The notes under the pieces: generated by a model
The model's input: the letters and a program-made list of their open reading frames with translations, nothing else
Database searches by the model: none
What the model was told of the DNA's origin: nothing
From: Abyssisolibacter fermentans
Lineage (GTDB): Bacteria > Bacillota > Clostridia > Tissierellales > MCWD3
DNA length: 64,000 bases
NCBI RefSeq assembly: GCF_001559865.1
Contig: NZ_LOHE01000074.1
Location: 62,001 to 126,000, forward strand
Direction of reading: 5' to 3'
Program-made: the position numbers and the translations under genes
In this document: one piece after another, positions 26,043-34,486 of the stretch
Layout: each line of letters opens with the position of its first letter
How positions within the stretch are numbered: the first letter of the stretch is position 1

Positions 26043-26132
26043 ATGGAATTAAAAAACAAAATACCACCTAAAATGAAACTTAACTTTGGAATATCTATTC
26101 TTATCTATAATAGTGCAAAAACACTAGAATAA
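26043..26132 (+). CDS. Possible 29-codon ORF after structured leader
   Basis: ATG behind GGGAG, stop TAA at 26130. The product begins MELKNKIPPKMKLNFGIS. Its end runs into the 5' leader of the HL-I element at 26105, so it may be a gene cut by that element. Only the ribosome site supports it. Confidence 0.25.
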   Translation: MELKNKIPPKMKLNFGISILIYNSAKTLE

Positions 26133-26354
26133 TTTTACAATTCAAATTAGCTTATGCTTTATAATTTTTTATAGTAAAGATTAAATTGTTTAGATTTGTT
26201 TTAACTCTCTAGTATATGGTGATGGAGCCATGCAGGAATCTTTCTCGTCACGGTGGTGTACATGTTTTTTTGATTAGAAGTGGAAGGAAAAAACATGCGC
26301 ACCAATGTTCCTTAGAAAGAAACCCTACATGTCTCCTAGTAACTATATTGGTTG
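26105..26354 (+). repeat. Hairpin element HL-I, copy 7 (full-length subtype A)
   Basis: Leader with GTGCAAAAACAC mini-hairpin and TTTTACAATT, then TTTTAACTC and the hairpin. Arm GGAGCCATGCAGG pairs with CCTACATGTCTCC; AATCTTTCTC is opposite GAAAGAAACC; TGGTGTACATGTTTTTT pairs with AAAAAACATGCGCACCA. It ends CCTAGTAACTATATTGGTT. No insert in the apical loop. Confidence 0.8.
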
Positions 26355-26364
26355 TTGGTAAATA

Positions 26365-26670
26365 TTGTTAACCAAATGCACAGATTGGTATAAATTGTAT
26401 TTAAAATTGCACCTTTATAGTTCTTATAAAATAATTGCTAATAAATGTAGTATAACTAGTACACCCTTTAGAAGATGGGTTGCAAAGTATAAAACTTTTG
26501 GTAAACCTGTATATATTGAAACTCATGAGAATTTTGCATATTTAACACAATTGTTAAAGGTTGTTAAAGCATATTCGATTTGTAGATATTATCTGACACA
26601 CCTACAAGTTCAAATAGTCCATTCTATATTTTTCACTAAAAAAAAGATTTATTTTTTTCATACAAAATAG
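26365..26670 (+). pseudogene. Transposase OrfA-like HTH remnant
   Basis: A 101-codon frame without a ribosome site. The segment SYKIIANKCSITSTPFRRWV then AKYKTFG resembles the HTH of IS3-type OrfA proteins (IA-x-xx-I-S-xxT-xRRWV-xxYKxxG). Sequence after residue 60 shows no similarity. It starts 11 bp after an HL-I element. Best read as a decayed insertion-sequence fragment; low confidence. Confidence 0.35.
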
Positions 26671-26694
26671 TAAGTATTTCGCTATTTCTTGTGT
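26662..26694 (+). promoter_or_regulatory. Conserved upstream block of TPR module 1
   Basis: A 33-nt block starting ACAAAATAGTAAGTATTTCG is identical to 27790-27822 upstream of module 2. Inside, AAATAG and CTATTT are inverted. Retention of this block 140-240 bp before both promoters suggests a regulator site or terminator. Confidence 0.45.
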
Positions 26695-26823
26695 TTAAAT
26701 TTATTAATTAAAATCTAATTTTCGAACATCATTTGGCGAAAATGTTAAAAACCAGAATGGTTTCAGATAACTTAATGGGTGGTTTTGTATCAATTTGTCT
26801 ATATTTTTATAATTTGTATAAAC

Positions 26824-26852
26824 TTGCATATTTTTCTATTATGAACTATAAT
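26824..26852 (+). promoter_or_regulatory. Sigma-A promoter of TPR module 1
   Basis: TTGCAT (26824-26829), 17-nt spacer, TATAAT (26847-26852). The equivalent promoter is kept in module 2 with the same spacing. Confidence 0.7.
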
Positions 26853-26887
26853 TAAGTTAAGAATTTTAAATATAAGGAGTGACCATT

Positions 26888-27577
26888 TTGGAATCAGATG
26901 TTTCAAAGACATATGTAAATGACGAAACTATTTTAAACATAAAAGAAATATTTAAACTTATTGACAAATTAGAGTATGAAGAAGCTTTTCTTTTATCTTC
27001 AAAAATAATTGAAAGGAATGATAACGGTGACCAATTATTTCATGAATGGATTAAAGCTTTAGCTGAATCTTATTCATGTAATAGCAAAGAAACAGCAATA
27101 CAATTATTAACAAAAGTTAAACCTGACGAATTAGAAAACGAAATTCATTTTAGAATAATTAACTCTTTGATGTGCTTCTATATAGAAATTGGTAATGAGC
27201 AAAAATTTCTAGAACATAAAGATAAACTTATTTCTAATTTGGACAAGCTTGATAACGATGAACTTCTAACTATAATAATGTGTAATATTGCTAACGGGTA
27301 TTACGAATTTAAAAATCATAAGATTTCGTTAGAATACTGTGAAAAAGCAATAAATATGTGCCAACAATATAGAATTTTTAGTTTAAATTTTTCAGTAGTA
27401 GTAATGATAAAAATAGTAGATTTATTTTATCTTAGAGAAATAGAAAAAGCAAAAAAACTAGAAAAAGATTTTGAGACCTTCTTAAGATTGACTAACAATA
27501 TAGGTGATCTTAAGTACTTAAAAGAAAATTTAGAAGAATTTTATAAGGAGGTGCAATATGATAAAAAAAGTATTTAA
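26888..27577 (+). CDS. TPR-type protein of a putative peptide-signalling pair (copy 1)
   Basis: The start is TTG at 26888, correctly spaced from AAGGAG; an upstream GTG would overlap that site. About 229 residues, nearly all helical in TPR-like 34-residue steps (LDNDELLTIIMCNIANGYYE, FKNHKISLEYCEKAINMC). It lacks an N-terminal HTH. The last 20 bases overlap the start of a 38-residue peptide gene that has its own AAGGAGG site. The layout recalls Rap-Phr and other RRNPP systems. A partner of the peptide rather than a DNA-binding regulator is likely (inference). Confidence 0.6.
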   Translation: MESDVSKTYVNDETILNIKEIFKLIDKLEYEEAFLLSSKIIERNDNGDQLFHEWIKALAESYSCNSKETAIQLLTKVKPDELENEIHFRIINSLMCFYIEIGNEQKFLEHKDKLISNLDKLDNDELLTIIMCNIANGYYEFKNHKISLEYCEKAINMCQQYRIFSLNFSVVVMIKIVDLFYLREIEKAKKLEKDFETFLRLTNNIGDLKYLKENLEEFYKEVQYDKKSI

Positions 27578-27674
27578 TAAATTATATTACAACCCATTAT
27601 TTTCAACCTTATGTCTCCTAGCAGTTTTAGCTAGTAACTATGCACTTAATAAGTCATTCCCAGTTATACATTAA
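27558..27674 (+). CDS. 38-residue putative signal peptide precursor (copy 1)
   Basis: ATG at 27558 behind AAGGAGGTGC, stop at 27672-27674. The product has a basic start (MIKKVFNKLYYNPLFS), a hydrophobic core (TLCLLAVLASNYAL) and a short polar tail ending SFPVIH. The second module encodes a homologue with conserved KLY-x2-PLFS, AS-x-Y and FP-x2-H. A secreted or membrane-processed pheromone is the natural reading, but nothing proves export. Confidence 0.6.
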   Translation: MIKKVFNKLYYNPLFSTLCLLAVLASNYALNKSFPVIH

Positions 27675-27694
27675 TAAAATTTTTCCATAAAAAA

Positions 27695-27725
27695 TAGCCC
27701 TACAATTGTAGGGTTATTATAATTA
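27695..27725 (+). terminator. Terminator after peptide copy 1
   Basis: CCCTACAATTGTAGGG is a perfect palindrome (27698-27713) flanked by A-rich and T-rich sequence, 21 nt past the peptide stop. Confidence 0.65.
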
Positions 27726-27921
27726 TGCTAGAGTAATGTCACAACTAAGTTTATCTTATATTTTTCTAAAAAATATTTATTTTTTCAATACAAAATAGTA
27801 AGTATTTCGCTATTTCTTGTGTCTAAATTTATTAATTAAAATCTATTTACGAATATCATTTGTCGAAACGATAAAAAATCAGAACGATTTTAAGTAACTT
27901 AATAAGTTATTTTGTATTATT

Positions 27922-28026
27922 TTGTATTATTTTGTTTATATTATAGTGTATGTATTAGCTTGTATTATTTTGTTATATTAATAGTGTATGTATTAGCTTG
28001 TATTTTTTTCTAATTTGAGCTATAAT
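27922..28026 (+). promoter_or_regulatory. Promoter of TPR module 2 with 38-bp tandem repeats
   Basis: Two 38-bp tandem copies start at 27922 and 27960 with TTGTATTATTTTG. The third truncated start at 27998 supplies the -35 box TTGTAT, 17 nt before TATAAT (28021-28026). The repeat could multiply a regulator site or alternative promoters. Confidence 0.6.
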
Positions 28027-28061
28027 TGAGTTATGAATTTTGAATATAAGGAGTGACCATT

Positions 28062-28754
28062 TTGGAATCAGAAATATCAAAAACAAATGACTCAATGATC
28101 TTAAACATACAAAAGATATTTAAATACTTAAATCAATTACAATATGAAGAAGCTTTCCTTTTATCTTCTAAAATAATGGAAAGAAAAGATAGTGGAGATC
28201 AATTATTTCATGAATGGGTCAAATCTTTAGCTGAATTTTATTCATGTAATAATAAAAAAACCGCAATTCAATTATTAGAAAAAATTAAACCTAATAAATT
28301 AGAAAATGAAATTCATTTTAGAATAATTAATTCTTTAATGGGTTTTTATATAGAAATTGAGGATGAACAAAACTTTTTAAAATATAAAGAAGAGTTAATT
28401 TCAAATTTACATATACTTGACAACAATGATCTACTAGTTATAATACTCGGTAATATTAGTAATGGTTATTATGTATTTAAAAACTATACTAAATCATTAG
28501 AATACTGCGAAAAAACAATTAAGATAATGCAAACGAATAAAATATTTGACTTTAAATTTTCTAAGATAATAATGATAAAAATAATGAATTTATTATATTT
28601 AGGTAAAGTAGAAAAAGCCAAAAATCTACAAAAAGATTTTGAAGCCTTCTTAAAAATAACTAATAACCTAAGTGATAAAGAGTACTTAGTTAGAGCTATA
28701 AAAAAGTTTAAGGAGGTGGAGAATAATGAAAAAGATGTTAAAAAAGCTTTATAA
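28062..28754 (+). CDS. TPR-type protein of a putative peptide-signalling pair (copy 2)
   Basis: Paralogue of the gene at 26888, with the same TTG start context (AAGGAGTGACCATT) and about 230 residues. Shared segments include YEEAFLLSSKI, GDQLFHEW and ENEIHFRIINSLM. The divergent residues cluster in the C-terminal half, where such proteins usually bind their peptide. It overlaps its own peptide gene by 29 bases. The tandem duplication includes promoter and upstream block. Confidence 0.6.
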   Translation: MESEISKTNDSMILNIQKIFKYLNQLQYEEAFLLSSKIMERKDSGDQLFHEWVKSLAEFYSCNNKKTAIQLLEKIKPNKLENEIHFRIINSLMGFYIEIEDEQNFLKYKEELISNLHILDNNDLLVIILGNISNGYYVFKNYTKSLEYCEKTIKIMQTNKIFDFKFSKIIMIKIMNLLYLGKVEKAKNLQKDFEAFLKITNNLSDKEYLVRAIKKFKEVENNEKDVKKAL

Positions 28755-28842
28755 AAGCCCATTGTTTTCAGCTTTTTTACTAGTTACAATATGTGCAAGT
28801 AAATATATGGCGTTGGGCATTGACTTTCCAATTAATCATTAG
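28726..28842 (+). CDS. 38-residue putative signal peptide precursor (copy 2)
   Basis: ATG at 28726 behind AAGGAGGTGG, stop TAG at 28840-28842. The product starts MKKMLKKLYKSPLFS, then the hydrophobic AFLLVTICASKYM, ending DFPINH. It aligns without gaps to the peptide at 27558. The differences at the C-terminus (SFPVIH against DFPINH) would allow separate specificity. Confidence 0.6.
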   Translation: MKKMLKKLYKSPLFSAFLLVTICASKYMALGIDFPINH

Positions 28843-29002
28843 CCAAATTTCTGGGACAAGCTCCTTGGAAACATACTAGCTAATGAAAAAAACTCAATAT
28901 CATTTAAGTTAATTTATTTTAATGATAACGATCGTTAGCATTTGAGTCTAATTACATTTCAACTTACTAATATCTAAAACAACAAAGAATACTTCAATAA
29001 AA

Positions 29003-29147
29003 GAGGCTGTTCAAAATAAAAAATTATTTTGGACAGCTCCTTTATTTTATCTAACTCTTATTCATTCATATATATAATAGATCCACTACAAATTAAATTT
29101 TGTTCTCTGCTTAACGCAGAGTTTAGCCATTTTGTTAAAATAGCTCC
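29003..29147 (+). repeat. Hairpin terminator and HL-III-like relic
   Basis: GAGGCTGTTCAAAATAA pairs with TTATTTTGGACAGCTC (29003-29039), followed by CTTTATTTTAT; this ends the second TPR module. The part at 29094-29128 (TGTTCTCTGCTTAACGCAGA, then GCCATTTTG) repeats the 3' side of the HL-III element at 20754, so the whole stretch may be a third HL-III relic. The 28843-29002 part holds nothing recognisable. Confidence 0.5.
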
Positions 29148-29804
29148 TTAATTACTAGAATCTATATTCTTATCTTTATATTTACATATTTCTAATATAG
29201 GACACCTAAAACACTCTGGTTTACGAGCTTTACAAGTTCTTCTACCATGAAATATTAACAGATGATGACTTCTTGACCATCTTTGTTTTGGTATTATCTT
29301 CATTAGCTGTTTTTCTGTGTCATTTACATTGTCACTGTTTGCAAGTCCTAATCTGTTTGATACTCTAAATACATGTGTATCTACTGCTATTGCAGGTTTT
29401 CCAAAAGCATTTGACAATACTACATTTGCAGTTTTTCTACCTACTCCCGGAAGCTTCATCAATTCTTCCATGTTATTTGGTAACTCTGAGTTATAGTTTT
29501 GAATTAAAATACTGCATGTATTTAATATATTTTTACTCTTATTTCTATAAAAACCTATACTGCGTATTATCTCTCCCAGTTCCTCTTGTGAAAGATTTAA
29601 ATAATCCTTTGGCTTACTATATTTTTTAAACATATCTTTTGTAACTTCATTTACTCGCTTGTCTGTACTTTGTGCTGACAAAATTGTTGCTATTAGTAGC
29701 TGAAATGGTGTGTCAAATTTTAACTCACACTCAGCATCGGGATATGTTTTTTCTAGTATATCTAACAGCTTAATTGCTATTTTTTTATCCATTTTATCCT
29801 CCAA
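29148..29804 (-). CDS. nth: Endonuclease III
   Basis: A 218-residue DNA glycosylase/AP lyase of base-excision repair. The HhH motif LMKLPGVGRKTANVV holds the catalytic Lys (GRKT), and the catalytic Asp lies in AVDTHVFR. The C-terminus carries the four-Cys iron-sulphur loop (CKARKPECFRCPILEICKY). Length is typical. The start overlaps the end of the DUF503 gene junction (29804/29805), so the two are co-transcribed. Confidence 0.93.
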   Translation of the reverse strand: MEDKMDKKIAIKLLDILEKTYPDAECELKFDTPFQLLIATILSAQSTDKRVNEVTKDMFKKYSKPKDYLNLSQEELGEIIRSIGFYRNKSKNILNTCSILIQNYNSELPNNMEELMKLPGVGRKTANVVLSNAFGKPAIAVDTHVFRVSNRLGLANSDNVNDTEKQLMKIIPKQRWSRSHHLLIFHGRRTCKARKPECFRCPILEICKYKDKNIDSSN

Positions 29805-30086
29805 TTAAAGTATCTCTACACAAGTATTTAATATCTCTATCCTACTGTCTCTGTCAATATAGTTTAAGACTTTAGAAATCACACTGTTAGCATGAGCTGT
29901 ATCATTTGTAACACAAACAAATCCAATTTCTGATTTATTCCAAATATCATTAAAACCTACTTCTGCTATTGATACATTAAACTTTGCTTGTATTCTGCCA
30001 ATGATGCTCTTTATTACATGTCTTTTTTCCTTTAATGAGTTTGATTCATATATCATCAATTCTACCGCACATGAACCTATTATCAT
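29805..30086 (-). CDS. DUF503 (YlxP-like) protein
   Basis: The best start is ATG at 30084-30086 (MIIGSCAVELMIYESNSLKE), correctly spaced after GAGGTG; two upstream starts lie inside or against the ribosome site. 93 residues with the family hallmark SLKEKRHVIKSII. YlxP-like proteins occur near infB/rbfA in other Firmicutes; their function is unclear. Here the gene is upstream of nth. Confidence 0.85.
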   Translation of the reverse strand: MIIGSCAVELMIYESNSLKEKRHVIKSIIGRIQAKFNVSIAEVGFNDIWNKSEIGFVCVTNDTAHANSVISKVLNYIDRDSRIEILNTCVEIL

Positions 30087-30095
30087 ACCCATCAC

Positions 30096-30407
30096 CTCGT
30101 CAAAAGAATTACTGCTTTATAACCTACTTAGTAATTGCAACACACCACATAATTAAATCTAATAGCTACCCATCACCTATTGTAATGGGGAACAATTTGA
30201 GCTATGTTATATTTTATGATAACATAGTTTAGAAATTCATACAACGAATGAATTTAAGCAGAAAACGAATAAAATGAGTAGTAATTACCTATTTCATCTA
30301 TACTATTGTAAAAACATTTCAAAAATTTATCAACCAAATATTGTCATAGCTTTATGACTCTTTTGTAGTAGAGCTGAAAGAAAAATAATACATCTATAAA
30401 AATTGTT
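30096..30407. other. Intergenic region with hairpin and shared 18-mer
   Basis: CTATGTTAT/ATAACATAG forms a hairpin near 30202-30230. The 18-mer TAGTAATTGCAACACACC (30129-30146) recurs exactly at 52324-52341 inside another foldback region. No gene seen. Confidence 0.45.
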
Positions 30408-31520
30408 TTAGCTCTTTTCTATATGTGAGGAATAGCTTTTTATCGGGTATTTTACTGCTTTTGTTTCTTTCTTTTTAGAAATGATATGTGCCCCAAGTGA
30501 TACTATTCCACTTATGACTAAAAATGCATAATAACTTATCCCTCGACTCAAAAGCATTGCTGACATAAGTATTTCTTGTGAAAAAAACATCTTAAACAAA
30601 ACCATGAAACCACCTTCTAATGCACCTACTGCACCAGGTAAAGGCAGTGAACATACAGCTATTGATAAAATTGATTGCAAACAAATAAAATCAACTGCTG
30701 AATATGTATTAAGTCCATATGCTTTGTAAATAAAATATGGAACACTATACATTGCTGTTAGCTGGATTATAGTTACTAAAACCACTTTTGCTATTATCTT
30801 AGGATTTTTTTTAATATGGTTTGCTCCATTTTTATATTCTTCGATTTGCTGTTTAATTATCGCTGTTACTTTTTCACTATTTTTTAGTATTTTGATTTTA
30901 TTTAATAGCGATATCACCCATAATGCAATTTTTAAAACAATTTTATCCGAAAAAATTGCACCCAATATAAAACTTATCAGTACAATATTTATACCTATAC
31001 TATAGATAATCAGAATACTGATTGAAGATGAACAACTCTCTATAAAATCAGGATTTATTAAAAATGCTGTAATACCATAACAAATCATTATAATTTGATA
31101 TATTACTACTATGATTAGTAATGTAAGTGAAGATAGTGATACATTTATATCATCCTTTTTCATATAATAAACCTGCATAGGCTGGCCACCTGATGCAGAT
31201 GGAGTTATTGAACTGAAGAAAAAGCCTATAAATGCATATTTAAGACATCTTAAATAATTTGTTTTTTTATTTAATGTATTAAGTAAAATCTTTATGTTCA
31301 TGCCTTCACAATTTATGAATGTAAATACTGCTATTAGTCCTGTTATAATATATATTAAATTTACTTTTTTAACTGTTTTTATTAATGTTGATATATCTTG
31401 ATCCTTTAGTAAAAAATAAAAAGTCAATGTTATGAGGAGAACAAGAAAAATTATACTGCCACCAAAATTATTTTTTTTATCTTTACCATCATTTTTATAT
31501 TCTGTATTATTAAGCTCCAT
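30408..31520 (-). CDS. LPG_synthase_TM / UPF0104-type membrane protein
   Basis: A 370-residue integral membrane protein with about eight hydrophobic segments. It has the family pattern: SGGQPMQVYYMKKDDI after the third segment, and LPLPGAVGALEGGFMVLFK late in the protein. The family includes the flippase domain of MprF and glycolipid-linked transporters. It lacks the C-terminal aminoacyl-transferase domain, so lysylation of lipid is not expected. It forms an overlapping unit with the deacetylase (11 bp) and the glycosyltransferase. Confidence 0.8.
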   Translation of the reverse strand: MELNNTEYKNDGKDKKNNFGGSIIFLVLLITLTFYFLLKDQDISTLIKTVKKVNLIYIITGLIAVFTFINCEGMNIKILLNTLNKKTNYLRCLKYAFIGFFFSSITPSASGGQPMQVYYMKKDDINVSLSSLTLLIIVVIYQIIMICYGITAFLINPDFIESCSSSISILIIYSIGINIVLISFILGAIFSDKIVLKIALWVISLLNKIKILKNSEKVTAIIKQQIEEYKNGANHIKKNPKIIAKVVLVTIIQLTAMYSVPYFIYKAYGLNTYSAVDFICLQSILSIAVCSLPLPGAVGALEGGFMVLFKMFFSQEILMSAMLLSRGISYYAFLVISGIVSLGAHIISKKKETKAVKYPIKSYSSHIEKS

Positions 31521-32211
31521 ATTTTACTTGATCCAATCTTACAAAATTAAATCCTCTATCTTTAAGAATAGGAATATCAGTTTTTAGTGCTTCTATAGTT
31601 CTTTTTGGTGCACACTCTGCACCTCTTGAATCATGTAAACATATAACAGATCCAAACTTTGTTTGTCTTAAAATTTCTTTTTTTATTTTTTCTAGGGAAT
31701 TAAATCTACTCCAATCCCCTACCATTACATTCCACAATACAAGCTTAAGGTTGTTTTCTTTTAAATATTTTAAGGTATATAGATTAACATGCCCCCAAGG
31801 TGGACGATAATATTCAACATTCCATCTGTGTTTTTTCATGATTTCAATAGACCTTTTGAAATCATTTTTTGTATATTGATATCCTTTAAGCCATGAATTT
31901 TTATGCTGTAATGAATGAAGTCCTATAGCGTGTCCTTCTTTTATCATACGATCTATTATTTCAGGATTTTCATCTGCTTTTTCTGCTACAACAAAAAAGG
32001 TGGCTTTTACATTTGCTTGTTTTAATAAATCTAGTAATTCACTTGTATAAACCTCATCAGGACCATCATCAAATGTAAGTGCTACATCCTTTGAATAACC
32101 AATATTTTTGATTGCATAAGTTTTAAAAAACTTATGATAAATTGTTGGAATTACACAGTAAATTGAATAAGTCAAAATTAGTGCTATAATTATTATTAAA
32201 AAATAACTCAT
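31510..32211 (-). CDS. Polysaccharide deacetylase (NodB-like)
   Basis: A 233-residue protein with an N-terminal membrane anchor (FLIIIIALILTYSIYCVI). NodB motifs are in order: ALTFDDGPDEVYT (catalytic Asp and metal Asp), HSLQHKNS (metal His pair), YRPPWGHVNLYTL (catalytic base region), and a late LHDSRG. It should remove acetyl groups from an extracytoplasmic glycan or glycolipid. It is sandwiched between a flippase-like protein and a glycosyltransferase, suggesting a glycolipid or wall-polymer route. Confidence 0.85.
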   Translation of the reverse strand: MSYFLIIIIALILTYSIYCVIPTIYHKFFKTYAIKNIGYSKDVALTFDDGPDEVYTSELLDLLKQANVKATFFVVAEKADENPEIIDRMIKEGHAIGLHSLQHKNSWLKGYQYTKNDFKRSIEIMKKHRWNVEYYRPPWGHVNLYTLKYLKENNLKLVLWNVMVGDWSRFNSLEKIKKEILRQTKFGSVICLHDSRGAECAPKRTIEALKTDIPILKDRGFNFVRLDQVKYGA

Positions 32212-33302
32212 TATGAAACGCTCCTCATTTGTACTTTATTTAATACATCCAAAATTTTATTTTCATCCAAACTATTTTTTATGAATTTCATATTACTTTT
32301 TATTTTTTCTAATGTACATGTATCGTTTATCATATTTTCAATTTCTAAAGCCATGTCATTTGGTTTGTTCCAAATTATCTTTCCTATTTCCATATTTTCT
32401 ATATAATGTGCATTGTTTATTTCCTGTTCTAAAAATGGACAAATAACCATAATAGGCAGCTCTGAATAAATTGTTTCAAACAATGTTACTCCTCCTGCTT
32501 TTGAAATGATAAGGTCTGCATTTTGCATATATTTATATACTTTATTTGTATATCCTACAACCTTAATATTTTCATATTTATTATAAAGTTTATTGTAAAG
32601 ACTTCTATTATTCCCAGCAATTACTGTCGTTTTAAGATTTTTTATATTGTTTATTTTTTTATAGAAATCTTTACTCGCTGGGATAAGGCCAAGCCCTCCA
32701 CCCATGATTAAAAGTGATTTTTCTTTTTGAGTATTTCTACTTAATATTTCAATATTTTTAAACTGTTTTCTTACAGGAATTCCGCTTACTAATATATTTT
32801 TTTCTTCAATACCTCTTAAAATAAGGTTGTCTTTGACTTTTTTAGATGCAACGATATAAATATTTGTATGTGGATTTACCCATTCTTTATGAATACTTAT
32901 ATCAGTTATACAGGTTATGAATATAATATTTGAACCTGTTATTTCCTTATATGCTGATATAATTTTTGAACAAATAGGCAATGTAGAAATAATAATACTT
33001 GGCTTTATTTCATTTATTAAAGAATCTATTTTATAAGCAATCTGTTTTATAAAAAGCGTTTCAAAATAAGAATCTCCTTGATCAGCCTTTTTATAGAAAA
33101 AGTTGTATAATTTACTTCCTCTATTAACAAGTAATTTAAAACCACCATAAATAACTTCACATAAATTTGGTGCCATATATTCAAATATATCTACAACCGT
33201 AGTATTTGTATCGCCAAAATTATTTTCAATATCCTGCTTTAATGTTTCTGCTACAGAACAATGTCCCATTCCAAAACGTCCTGTAAGAATTAATATATTC
33301 AT
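32211..33302 (-). CDS. MurG/MGDG-synthase-like glycosyltransferase
   Basis: A 363-residue GT28-type enzyme. The N-terminus TGRFGMGHCSVAETLKQ matches the MGDG-synthase acceptor domain. The C-terminal half has the nucleotide-sugar region (MGGGLGLIPASKDF, ADLIISKAGGVTLFE, ELPIMVICPFLEQEINNAHY). It probably adds hexose to diacylglycerol or a similar lipid at the inner membrane face. It is the first gene of the three-gene unit, which then deacetylates and may translocate the product (inference). Confidence 0.82.
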   Translation of the reverse strand: MNILILTGRFGMGHCSVAETLKQDIENNFGDTNTTVVDIFEYMAPNLCEVIYGGFKLLVNRGSKLYNFFYKKADQGDSYFETLFIKQIAYKIDSLINEIKPSIIISTLPICSKIISAYKEITGSNIIFITCITDISIHKEWVNPHTNIYIVASKKVKDNLILRGIEEKNILVSGIPVRKQFKNIEILSRNTQKEKSLLIMGGGLGLIPASKDFYKKINNIKNLKTTVIAGNNRSLYNKLYNKYENIKVVGYTNKVYKYMQNADLIISKAGGVTLFETIYSELPIMVICPFLEQEINNAHYIENMEIGKIIWNKPNDMALEIENMINDTCTLEKIKSNMKFIKNSLDENKILDVLNKVQMRSVS

Positions 33303-33869
33303 TTTTATTCCTCCCTTTCAATTATGTAAAATTAACATCAACTGTACTTTTTGGTTAAATTAGTATTAATAGGATTGATTTTAGGCATAACAAATAAACT
33401 CATGCTCATTTCTACTCTGAGTATGAGATACAATAAATAATAATTTTGCTAATCTGCTACACTTCGTTAATCAAAATTATAGTATATAAAATTTAAAATA
33501 AAGCTAATATAATTCTTAATATTTTCTTAAATTTTCCTAAAATTAATCTAGTTACTTTTGATTCTCATTCATAATTCTATAATTATCATAGATAACAGAA
33601 ATAATTATTACTTTTACCCCATTTTTATTTATATTTAAATAATACTACTGCTATCTTAAGTACAGATTAATATAATATTAACTAATTGTAATATTTCTAA
33701 AGTATTTATTCATAATTTTGGACTCGTATCAAATACTTTACACTTCAAATTATTTAATAAAAAAATAAAAATTCATTGAGAAAGCAGAAATATGTAGGAG
33801 TAAGCACTTGACACCAAATCATAGATGCGGGTTATAATCAAGCCACAAACAGTTGCTATAACAACTATT
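33303..33869. other. Gene-free upstream region
   Basis: AT-rich spacer between the glycosyltransferase start and the first hairpin repeat. Around 33788 the words GGAGTAAGCACTTGACACC then AAATCATAGAT look like a worn R-IV fragment. No gene. Confidence 0.35.
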
Positions 33870-34016
33870 CCAACCAATAAATTCACTAGGGCTCAATCTG
33901 AGGTTTCTTTGAATTTGACTTTTAAGAAGTAATTTGGGGGCGCTTTTTTTATATGAAAAAAATTTCTTCTTTACAGTAACAGCAAAGATTCTCAGATTCG
34001 TGCCCCCTTCCATTTG
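33870..34016 (-). repeat. Hairpin element HL-I, copy 8 (subtype D)
   Basis: On the minus strand CGAATCTGAGAATCTTTGC faces CAAAGAAACCTCAGATTGAG; AAAAGTC follows on the 3' strand; the edge is GCCCTAGTGAATTTATTGG. It is the first unit of a ~395-bp tandem duplication. Confidence 0.75.
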
Positions 34017-34093
34017 GTAATGACTCACCATCATGTAATAACTTCGTACTCACAAAGACTTACCCTAAAGAAATTAAACCTTTATGTCCTTTA

Positions 34094-34204
34094 GAAGCCA
34101 CATGACATTTTTTGACCACGACATTGATGCCTATATTTTTTCATCTTTATATAATCAGAAAAATACAAGCATCTCCGAGTAAAAAAAATGTCTTGTATGG
34201 CTTC
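34094..34204 (-). repeat. Hairpin element HL-II, copy 2
   Basis: On the minus strand GAAGCCATACAAGACATTTT pairs with AAAATGTCATGTGGCTTC. The internal loop has ACTCGGAG opposite ATGTCGT. The inner stem is GATGCTTGTATTTTTC paired with GAAAAAATATAGGCATC. Confidence 0.75.
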
Positions 34205-34265
34205 AACACAAAAACATTGAGCTACACTTCCCTCAAAGGCTTACCCTAACTGTTTTATTAATATT

Positions 34266-34410
34266 CCAACCAATGATTCACTAGGGCTCAATCTGAGGTT
34301 TCTTTGTAGGTGACTTTTAAGAAGTAATTTTTTCAATGCTTTTTTTATATGAAAAAAATTTCTTCTTTACAGGAACAGCAAAGATTCTCAGATTCGTGCC
34401 CCAATCCATT
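34266..34410 (-). repeat. Hairpin element HL-I, copy 9 (subtype D, duplicate)
   Basis: Near-identical duplicate of the element at 33870, about 395 bp downstream. The 3' strand reads CTTAAAAGTCACCTAC like the copy at 25118, where copy 8 has diverged. Confidence 0.75.
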
Positions 34411-34486
34411 CGTAACGAATAACCATCATGTATTAACTTCGCACTCACAAAGACTAACCTAAATTATCAAACCAATCAATTCTTTA

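Noticed and set aside
27575-27625. Similarity of TCTCCTAGCAG / CTAGTAACTATG inside the first peptide gene to the HL-I edge
   Set aside because: Short match only, with no paired arm nearby; the second peptide gene lacks it, so treated as chance.
33819-34034. 71-codon open frame on the minus strand
   Set aside because: It lies wholly within an HL-I hairpin element, has no ribosome site, and its sequence is explained by the repeat.
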